Positions 55,001-64,000 of a stretch of DNA of 64,000 nucleotides are shown here, one piece after another. The notes beneath the pieces are model-generated. The model did not search any database. It was not told the origin of the DNA and worked only from the letters and a program-made list of their open reading frames with translations. Both the position numbers and the translations under genes were made by a program. The stretch comes from Micropterix aruncella (Eukaryota; Arthropoda; Insecta; Lepidoptera; Micropterigidae): positions 15,426,484 through 15,490,483 of the forward strand of contig OX155964.1 of the NCBI GenBank assembly GCA_944548615.1. The letters are read 5' to 3'. Within the stretch, counting starts at the first letter, position 1; the number at the start of each line of letters is the position of its first letter.

Positions 55001-56859
55001 TCCTTTTTGGAGGTTTTAAGTATTTTTTTTGATAATACCCATATCTGTAGTGCTTAATAAAGTGCTTAATAATAAAAATGCTCTATAATGCAGGGCTATA
55101 TTTTGCTAAATTAAATTTTCCTAATTTTATTATTCTGTAACGCTGTAGGATTTACGAAAAATATCATATATACATATTTTATTATAATGTCATGGGGACT
55201 GAATACGTGTGCGAAGTTTCTCGAAAATCTCGGTAATCCTTTTTCTACTTCTACTTTAAATTCTACTTATACTTCTACTAGGAAGTAGTTTGAATGCTAT
55301 GAGCGTGTCGTTCATGGCCGTGCGCGAAAGCCGTCTAAAGCCAAAGCAAATACACCATAATTTTACTGGTATTCTACATAGACGTGGCAATCAATATATC
55401 ACACCCACGTCTATCGGTTTGCATGTTTGCCCACACAGATAAATGAAGAGTTTATCCCAATGTGTAATATTACGAATAGGTAATAACAGACCGCCAGATG
55501 TAACCTTATACTCCCGATGTAGAGCGTTGATCCTGAGTAGATAGTAAAGTCTGTTTCGAGGAATTTTGTCCGTCACCGCTAATTATTGGAGAGTCTGCAA
55601 ATTGAGCGGTGTAATGGATGTTTCTGGGTAGAACTGATTGCACTTAAATATATACTACAACGATAAGTGCATGTCGAACCGACCGACTTGTGGTGAGAGT
55701 CCGATTTGATCGACTTATTGACGGGAAGTATAATTGACACGATTTAGAGCGATTACGGAATTATTGATTATTTTGTTGGAATGTGAAATTGTGGCTTTAA
55801 GATTGTACCAGCAAAAAATAGTAGAAAAGAACAAACTGTTGAGGTGATATTGATATATCGAGCATCGCAAAATCGCAAAGTAGAGAGGTAACTAAATTGT
55901 CAATTTATTTAAAACAAAAAAGGACAACCATTTGCACTATAAAGAGGTATACATATAATCTAACAGTTAAATAGACAGATTTAGAAGACTATGTATATCG
56001 CTACTGATTAATTTATGTCTAGAAGGGATATAATACCGGACTTTAAAAAAAATTTGACCATTCTTTAATCAACGAAAATAATAAAAAGCTTCGGGATGGA
56101 AAGGTAGCTATTAAAATGCAAAAAAAATACTGGTTAATTTACTTGAGAAATAATTATGTTACAAATATAAAACATTTTATGGGAAAGGTGTAAAGGGAGA
56201 AGGGTATACCACAGGACTGAAGGAATAGCTTATTAAAAGAAGCGTATACTCATTACATGAATATTTCTCATAATATTTTAGGCATGCATTTATTATTTTC
56301 AGGTCACCTTAACATACATACCTAACACAACAACATACATAATATTTTATCCACAAAATATAAAACGCAAATGTGGCAATAAAAACTATAAAGAAACTTT
56401 TTTATTCGTCTTGCTCTAATTTCTAAAATAAGGTAATAACAGTATTTTTGTATACTTCATTGAATCGACAGTTTCTGTACAATTAATTAAAATACGTCAA
56501 ACCTCCATATCTTGTATATTTATCGAATTTATTTACTGGACATAACCATTTTACATTAGCGATTATGACGCGGAGCGCGAGGCTCAATCCCAGTGATTAA
56601 AAACCTGTTCATAAATAAGACAATTTAAATCTTTTTAATTACCTGGACTGCTGGTATGTAACTGATTAAAATTTCCAGGTGATTTACTATTTAATTTACA
56701 TACTAAGATATTTTCTTTTATGTTGTTTCCCAATAATTGTTAAATTTTGAACCAATATATTTTTAGTTTTTAAAAAATATTATTCTCATGGATATGAAAA
56801 TGACCTACAAATAAAGATAAATACATAGATGGATACGTAGTAAATATACTGCAGAGTCT
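55001..56859. other. No gene recognised
   Basis: A minus-strand ORF at 55391-55576 (61 aa, RLYYLLRINALHREYKVTSG) is open but unassigned and may be part of the same LINE. The rest is AT-rich. Confidence 0.35.
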
Positions 56860-57715
56860 CGCTCGGTTTGAAACTGCTTTTGGCGATCAAGCACTAAGCA
56901 AGATGACGATTTGTAGTTCGTTTGCATACTTTAAGCACGTCGTGTCAATCTCAGTGATGAATTCGTGAAGATCGCCACTGTCTTAAACATAGGCATGAGT
57001 CAGGTACAATCAATCCTACACAAATATTTGCCTGTTTTGAAAGCTGTGCTCGCGGTGGATCAAACACGATTTAACTGAGGCTTTAAAAACGGCACGCGTT
57101 AATTGAGTTATACCAGATTAAACGAAAGGACGTCAAACTTTATTGGGAATATAGTTACAGGTAACAAAACATGGATTTACAGCTATGACAATAAAGCAAA
57201 GCAGCAATCGACCATTGGGGTCTTTTGAGATGAGCCGAACCCAACAAAGTGACGCGCGGGCAAAGTGCCGCGAAGCGGATGGTCGCTTCTTTTTTGAGAA
57301 GAGTTATCTGTTGCTTTGAGGAATCATAGTATCCTGAATTCCCACTGGTGCGCGATTATTTGCTTCATGGAAGTTACTGAAGACCTCCGTAGGAGCAATC
57401 GTAAACGCTGTATCTCTTGCATCATGACAATGCCAGCTCTCACACGCCCAGACAAACAAAAATTTGAAGGCCAAAAACGTATTACTCATGAGCCCCCCTC
57501 TATACAATCTCGATTTAGCACCTGGTGACTACCAATAACGCGTATTACAATTTCAAACACGATTTTCATCGCCAGAAGGAGCTGTCGAAAAATATGAGAA
57601 ACATGTTTCCGAGATTACCAAAAGGAAGTGGAATAAAGGTTATGAAAATTGATTTATACGTTTGAGAACGTATTAACGCTCACGGAGAATATTGTGAGAA
57701 TAAATACGTTGATTT
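56860..57715 (+). pseudogene. Mariner transposase relic, many lesions
   Basis: Reading through several frames gives FETAFGDQALSK (N-terminal domain), LTEALKTARVN, NIVTGNKTWIYSYDNKAKQQ (first catalytic Asp region, with TWIYSYD), DEPNPTK, then C-terminal scraps HEPPSIQSRFSTW and VTEITKRKWNKGYEN-like text. Stops and frameshifts are frequent, so it is long dead. More complete in extent than the relics at 10.8, 21.8 and 50 kb. Confidence 0.75.
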
Positions 57716-59429
57716 TTGGGCATTCATTGTATTTGTGCGGCCCTCGTAGATACACTAATGTGTCTCCTCATTCATCTATTTATACGATCAGGTTACTCTA
57801 GCGATTGACTCTTCAATGTGAAATTGGAAAACGCCGCCGGTGGCCTTCTAAATACGTGAAAAGTTGCAGCGTTGGAGTCCCTTTCTCCAAGCATCCGTCG
57901 ATTATCTGCCAATTAGCTAACCGCCACTCCGTATAATAATTATTGAGACGTTGCCGCAGCATGTCGCGGTGCGGCGGATGTTTTGCCCCAGTTGTCGCAC
58001 AATGTAGCTGTAACAAGCTATTACCGCAATGGTCCGTATTCCGCTTATTTTGTGTTATAATTCAGGATCAAAATACAAGCTAAAATGCAGCCTAATTTTC
58101 AACGGACGTTTTGGTAATACCCATCGTAGGTCACCCAAGTGGAACTTCCTTATATAGAACAAATCAGTCTAGAAGTAACTCATGTAGAGGCCCTTAGGCC
58201 GTCGACATGTCGGGGCCTACTTTGCACTTTTTGCCCCCCCTTTGGGCTGTCAAACATTTTGACGACGACATGGTGCAGAATAGACCTGTATATAAACAAA
58301 ACACGATCGCACCGGCAACGTGGGCCTTAACATTTCGGATAACGCTATGTCGCGTAGAAATGACGCGCATATAAAAATAGGATCGCACAGGCTGGCAGAG
58401 GCCAATTTATAACTATGCATTATGCTATCGAGTCGAACCATAAAGCTTATTAAACATTTTCTTCTTAGAATTTCAGGTCAATGATTTTTTCCTGTCTATT
58501 AGACACAACAAAAAATATGATTCTAATGATACCTTGTCGCGTGGCACCTAGTAGGCGTATTGGATAAACCAGCACTGGAAGAACTTGGTCCCAAAAATGA
58601 CCGGAGCAGAGCGCATATTCGACGAAAACGTGCCTATACACCCGCTACAGACATTGCAAGTCGATCCACTGCGTTTATTTTATTTCCCAGTCCAGTTCAA
58701 AACGACACCAAGGTGCAAGTGTATATTGCACAATGGATAGCTTCGACGAAGAAATATCATTGTTACAATTACTTTTCGATGAAGAAATTAATTTAAAATA
58801 ATGCAAAAGCCAACATTTTAGATGATACTTTTCAGATCATTATATACATGGTTTATCTATGAACAAAATAGTCAAAGTCACACAGACCACATGCTTGGTT
58901 CGTGAGAGGTGTTTATAGCAAGTGTAATATGCAAGGATGGTTGTGTGAATCAGCATCTGTGTTTTCTGTATACAGTGTATCCCCGGATGTTGTCGCTTCT
59001 CATTGTAGCCTTGACGTCAATGTCCTTCTTCTCGTAACCTGTATCTATTGCTTTGCAGGTGATACATCGGATGTGGCAACGGCAGTGTTACACTCGACAC
59101 ACCGCTGCCGCGTGCTGCTGGTGCTTTTATACGAAAGAAAAGAAAAAAATGTGTTGTATCCCATTATTTCTCTTTTAACTCGTACTATTCTTTGAACTGC
59201 TCGATTTAGAATATAAATCAATCTTTCTGTAGTGATTACTCACACTTCACTACGAAATGAATGGAAATTTCTCCGCATGCGTATGTCCGCATGTCCGCAG
59301 CGACATGTACGGGACGGATCTGGACGGATTTTTGCGGCGAGCCATAATTAGCACAAACATGTGCCCCGGTCTCGACCTGTCTAACGCGAATGGATGCGCA
59401 TTCTGTACTCTATCCAGGGAATCGATGAT
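57716..59429. other. No gene recognised
   Basis: ORFs at 57813-58441, 58560-58796 and 58902-59195 have no recognisable motif. A CTTTGCAG/GTGATAC acceptor-like site at about 59059 is isolated. Confidence 0.35.
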
Positions 59430-59968
59430 ATAATAATAATAATATAATAATAATAATAAAAAAGCCTTTATTCGCTGACCGTATTATACAATTTTGCCTG
59501 ATGTGGTAAAACAATATATTTTATTAATTTTTTAATCTAATTTTTAAATAAGGTATCATAATATTATTCTTCAGCAGCCATTGTTTTGGTCAGGTTGTCC
59601 TTCGACATAGGCCTCCCCCATTTTCTTCCATTCATCTCTGTCCCAAGCCAACCTTCTCCATCCTTTCGGTAAGTCATCATCCCATCTTTTAATTTGACGT
59701 CCTTTTTGTCTTTTCCCATTTCTAGGATACCTTTCCATTACGTCCTTCGTCCATTTTTCTTTATTGGTTCTCATGAGGTGACCAGTACAGTTCCATTTTA
59801 GTTTTCTAATTTTGTTTAAAACATCGTTCACCTTTGTTGTTTTCCTTATTTTTGACGTCGTCCACCTGTCCTGTAGCCTTATGTTTAGCATGCTTCGCTC
59901 CATGTTTCGTTGGCATACTATAAGTTTATGGTTGTTTTTGTTCGTGGCAGGCCAAGTTTGACAAGTTT
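59430..59968 (-). pseudogene. RTE-like LINE C-terminal fragment
   Basis: Minus strand reads QTWPATNKNNHKLIVCQRNM, ERSMLNIRLQDRWTTSKIRK, NKIRKLKWNCTGHLMRTNKE, KRQKGRQIKRWDDDLPKGWR and DEWKKMGEAYVEGQ to a stop at 59571. This is the whole post-RT C-terminal domain of an RTE/CR1-type ORF2, open over about 132 codons. The 3' tail is the (TTA)n-like run at 59430-59462. RT and endonuclease are missing. Confidence 0.85.
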
Positions 59969-60663
<695 letters not shown>

Positions 60664-60781
60664 TTTTTTCAAATTGAAATTATGTTTATTACTAAATAAA
60701 TGAAATGATAAAATATTTAAAATATAAGTGAAATGATAAAATAAGTTTAAAATTACTTCAAATAAAAATAATAATAATAAT

Positions 60782-61411
60782 AAAATCTTTCTTAGCACCA
60801 CTTATTTTCCTGGTGCTGAGAAACTGCGAGATATATTATCTGATTTATTCCCCATCATTTCTAATGATGCATCCACTAAGGATCTCTTAGATTCACCGCC
60901 AATTTTATCTTTCCGCAAACCACCTAATATTAGATCAATATTAAACAAAACAAAAAATAATCAAAATTTCTCTATTGGTAATAATACTTTTGGTCTTCAA
61001 CCTTGTGGTCGTCCACGTTGTAAAACGTGTCCTCTGTTAGATCTAAGTCCTTTTTTTACCAGTCCAAATACTACTAATAGTTACAGGGTTCCCTTTCATT
61101 GCAGTTGTATTTCAAAAAATATAGTATATCAACTTCTGTGCAGGACTTGTGATGCCTTTTATATCGGTGAAACAACAACACCACTTAATATTAGACTAAA
61201 TAATCATAGGGCTAGTGTAGGAAATGAAAGCCAACTCCCAATATCTTTGCATGCCAGGGCGCATAATTTATCTTTTGATCAATGTTTTAAAGTTAAAATA
61301 ATAAAATGCCTTGGTGATAATGCGAAAGAAAGGGACGTCAAATCTTGGGAATTAGCTTATATTTATATTTTAGGCGCTTGCAAAGGTTCCGGTCTCAATA
61401 GGCAAAATTAA
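60782..61411 (+). pseudogene. Penelope-like RT C-terminus with GIY-YIG endonuclease
   Basis: Open for 209 codons to TAA 61409-61411, without a suitable Met, so it is the tail of a larger ORF. Order: SFRKPPNIRSIL and CGRPRCKTC (linker after the RT with a CxxC pair), FHCSCISKNIVYQLLCRTC (second Cys pair and the GIY-equivalent VYQ), DAFYIGETTTPLNIRLNNHR (YIG, with the conserved Arg and His), KERDVKSWELAYI (catalytic Glu) and GACKGSGLNRQN. This is the endonuclease that Penelope-like elements use to nick the target before reverse transcription. No lesion is visible, but the RT domain is missing. Confidence 0.9.
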
Positions 61412-61603
61412 TAAGGTTTAACATATTATCATAATCATCAAATGCTTTTTATTTTAATTTATAATCATTCATTTAAAATAACGTTTTGCACGGTTGGTTA
61501 TGGTACCTTAACTAAATCGTGTAAAATATTATTAATCCATTTCTTTTTGTTCGATTCCTTGAATTTAAATTTTCAAAGAATTGTTCGATTTCAGAAATGT
61601 CAC

Positions 61604-61638
61604 ATATCTTGACGACGGCTGAGCCGAAATATTGATAT
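61604..61638 (+). ncRNA. Hammerhead-like motif in Penelope-like 3' UTR
   Basis: ATATC, then TTGACGA, a GGC-TGA-GCC hairpin, GAAATATT, then GATAT. The outer ATATC/GATAT pair would form helix I, GGC/GCC helix II, and GAAA completes a hammerhead core with a minimal helix III. The core should read CUGANGA, so the first base is U instead of C, and activity is doubtful. Penelope-like elements are known to carry hammerhead motifs in their terminal repeats. Confidence 0.45.
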
Positions 61639-61926
61639 ACATTTTATAACAATCATTAATATTTAAGAAACACTAATCGCCTATTATTTTCCAGCATTCA
61701 TTCTCGTCTCGCTTTGTTGTGTTGCCGCTGTAGGAGACATTCAGGTTCCAATACCACAGCAGGAAACACCTAGCAAATACTGAAAGAAGAGAAGAAAAAG
61801 GCGTGGAGTCACTCCTGGTCACCACAGACCAGATAAGTGCCCTTTCATTATTTTATCATTTCATTTATTTAGTAATAAACATAATTTCAATTTGAAAAAA
61901 TAATAATTTACACATTTACAATCAAA

Positions 61927-62041
<115 letters not shown>

Positions 62042-62131
62042 TTGATTGGTTTTTTGTAAAATGTTTTTTTAAAGAATTCGTTTAAAGGATGACACTTTGA
62101 TGAAAAAATAAAAATAATAAAAGCCACATAC

Positions 62132-62221
62132 ATAGCTGGAAGGTTTTCCCGGACTGGACTGGGAAATGCTTATTGTTTAAACGAGATGTATTCTTGGATG
62201 AGTACCACTTTCGACGGTACA
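62132..62221 (-). other. Candidate 90-bp exon, array copy 1
   Basis: On the minus strand, AAACCTACAG (acceptor-like) ends at 62222 and GTATGT (donor-like) follows at 62131. The middle is open in one frame only (starts YRRKWYSSKNTSRLNNKHFP, ends SGKTFQL). The length is a multiple of three. Identical cores are at 62724-62813 and 63671-63760, where the donor is GTAAGT. No neighbouring exon is visible, and the plus strand is also open here, so this is only a candidate. Confidence 0.3.
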
Positions 62222-62723
62222 CTGTAGGTTTAATGGGATCCCTTTATCGCTAGCGAACGATCACCCTTCATCCACATCTCAAAAACAAAGCGTATCCTTT
62301 TGCAAACCAAAATAAAATGTCTTTATTAAAGACAAATTTAAGCAAAAAACAATGAAAAAAATCACAATCAATCGTCTCTTAAATGCGGAATGACATTTCG
62401 AAAATTCGATTTGAAATTCGAATATATCCACTCTTTAAAAGGACGATATACGATTGCTGGGCTCGCTATCAGCCAGCTATTAAATGAAAATAAAAATAAA
62501 ATACTTCATTTGCTCGTTCCCATGAAATAAGATATAAATCGTAATTTCTGGTCGAGAAGTTTATACTTAAAAGGCTATATGATATTTACAAGAGTTCAAA
62601 ACATAAGATAAAATTGTATAATATTGTTAATATTTGATTGGTTTTTTGTAAAATCTTTTTTTAAAGAATTCGTTTAAAGGATGACACTTTGATGAAAAAA
62701 TAAAAATAATAAAAGCCACTTAC

Positions 62724-62813
62724 ATAGCTGGAAGGTTTTCCCGGACTGGACTGGGAAATGCTTATTGTTTAAACGAGATGTATTCTTGGATGAGTACCAC
62801 TTTCGACGGTACA
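62724..62813 (-). other. Candidate 90-bp exon, array copy 2
   Basis: Same sequence as 62132-62221, with a stronger donor GTAAGTGG at 62723. Confidence 0.3.
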
Positions 62814-63159
62814 CTGTAGGTTTAATGGGATCCCTTTATCGCTAGCGAACGATCACCCTTCATCCACATCTCAAAAACAAAGCGTATCCTTTTGCAAACC
62901 AAAATAAAATGTCTTTATTAAAGACAAATTTAAGCAAAAAACAATGAAAAAAATCACAATCAATCGTCTCTTAAATGCGGAATGACATTTCGAAAATTTG
63001 ATTTGAAATTCGAATATATCCACTCTTTAAAAGGACGATATACGATTGCTGGGCTCGCTATCAGCCAGCTATTAAATGAAAATAAAAATAAAATACTTCA
63101 TTTGCTCGTTCCCATGAAATAAGATATAAATCGTAATTTCTGGTCGAGAAGTTTATACT

Positions 63160-63518
63160 TATTTATTTATTTTATTTATTTATTTATTTATTTATTTCAT
63201 TAGCAGATCAACTTAACAGTTTATACCAATCCGTTGATATGCAATATACACATAAATTTAAAAAATAATAGAATTCTTACAAGTACATACACAACATGTT
63301 TAAATAAGCATTAAATACAAATAAGGCATTAATCATGTTAAAAAACTTACAAACTTACGGTACAAAAAGAGTGAAAACAATTTATTTTATTCTGACATAA
63401 ACAAGTAGCGCAATGCCCACACCTTGAAGAGATGCGGGCTCGCTGTAAAAATATCAAAGTCTGCCGCTGTCGAACATAGCGCATTTATGTGACGCAAAGC
63501 ACGGGTAAGCAGACTCCA
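63160..63518 (-). mobile_element. Truncated Jockey-like LINE inside array copy 2
   Basis: The insertion lies between TTTATACTTA and AAGGCTATATG, which are continuous in copy 1 (62566-62582). Its left edge is a (TTTA)n run, i.e. a poly(AAAT) tail read from the other strand. Minus-strand coding at about 63500-63410 reads ALRHINALCSTAADFDIF, matching TLNALCSTDPELNIW at 15.9-16.3 kb. About 355 bp, heavily 5'-truncated. Confidence 0.85.
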
Positions 63519-63670
63519 AGGCTATATGATATTTACAAGAGTTCAAAACATAAGATAAAATTGTATAATATTGTTAATATTTGATTGGTTTTTTGTAAAA
63601 TCTTTTTTTAAAGAATTCGTTTAAAGGATGACACTTTGATGAAAAAATAAAAATAATAAAAGCCACTTAC

Positions 63671-63760
63671 ATAGCTGGAAGGTTTTCCCGGACTGGACTG
63701 GGAAATGCTTATTGTTTAAACGAGATGTATTCTTGGATGAGTACCACTTTCGACGGTACA
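63671..63760 (-). other. Candidate 90-bp exon, array copy 3
   Basis: Same core as the other two array copies, donor GTAAGTGG. Confidence 0.3.
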
Positions 63761-64000
63761 CTGTAGGTTTAATGGGATCCCTTTATCGCTAGCGAACGAT
63801 CACCCTTCATCCACATCTCAAAAACAAAGCGTATCCTTTTGCAAACCAAAATAAAATGTCTTTATTAAAGACAAATTTAAGCAAAAAACAATGAAAAAAA
63901 TCACAATCAATCGTCTCTTAAATGCGGAATGACATTTCGAAAATTCGATTTGAAATTCGAATATATCCACTCTTTAAAAGGACGATATACGATTGCTGGG

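Noticed and set aside
55391..55576. Minus-strand 61-aa ORF as a host exon
   Set aside because: No splice sites that bound it and no family recognised; it may be part of a LINE.

Overview
This window looks like a gene-poor, repeat-dominated stretch of an insect nuclear genome, most likely a moth or butterfly. It is AT-rich, has long (TA)n microsatellites, and carries no prokaryotic gene or operon structure. It holds several clades of non-LTR retrotransposon (LINE), mariner-like transposons, a Helitron helicase scrap, a Penelope-like GIY-YIG module, a tRNA-derived SINE and several MITEs. The lepidopteran call rests on LINE 3' ends that resemble families I remember from that order (the RTE-type tail around 33187-33366 and 38704-38748, and the tail with a TATCGCTATAGCGATA palindrome at 21640-21769 and 45608-45740). 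It is an inference, not a search result.

Layout. 1-9 kb: a LINE RT scrap at the left edge, a 3-bp-TSD MITE, a palindromic Penelope-like terminal element, a nested foldback element, a copy of dispersed repeat family A, and the 3' part of a LINE. 9-9.4 kb: a spliced host exon on the minus strand. 9.6-13.4 kb: two decayed LINE C-termini, a mariner relic split by a SINE, and a hAT-like element with a second Penelope-like palindrome inside it. 13.7-19 kb: family A and family B repeats, a minus-strand LINE end and a Helitron helicase fragment. 20.5-23.7 kb: an open 332-codon RT fragment, a mariner fragment, a TA-flanked MITE and a zinc-finger LINE tail. 25-29 kb: a local tandem repeat, a second candidate host exon (minus strand, terminal), a second MITE copy and another family A copy.

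The centrepiece is 33.37-38.69 kb: an almost intact two-ORF LINE (LOA/R1-like, endonuclease-RT-RNase H) flanked by a 13-bp target-site duplication and nested in an older RTE-type 3' tail. ORF1 and ORF2 overlap by one base as TGATG. One in-frame TAA interrupts ORF2 inside the RNase H domain. A 5'-truncated relative lies at 29991-30259. Right after the nest comes a second LINE with a long uninterrupted RT (38.76-41.1 kb), then a frameshifted relative (42.1-43.4 kb).

43-60 kb is mostly noncoding AT-rich DNA with LINE ends, a second SINE, mariner and other transposase relics and giant (TA)n tracts; one pair of tracts is separated by a perfect 48-bp palindrome. 60.4-62.03 kb is a Penelope-like GIY-YIG fragment enclosed by perfect 56-bp inverted repeats and then by (TA)n on both sides. 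62.04-64.0 kb is a nearly identical tandem repeat with a 592-bp period that runs off the right edge. Its second copy is interrupted by a truncated LINE, and each copy carries a possible 90-bp minus-strand exon.

Most coding sequence is transposon-derived, so the genes do not form a pathway. The only host-gene evidence is two splice-bounded exons (9132-9381 and 26403-26638) and the weaker duplicated exon candidate.
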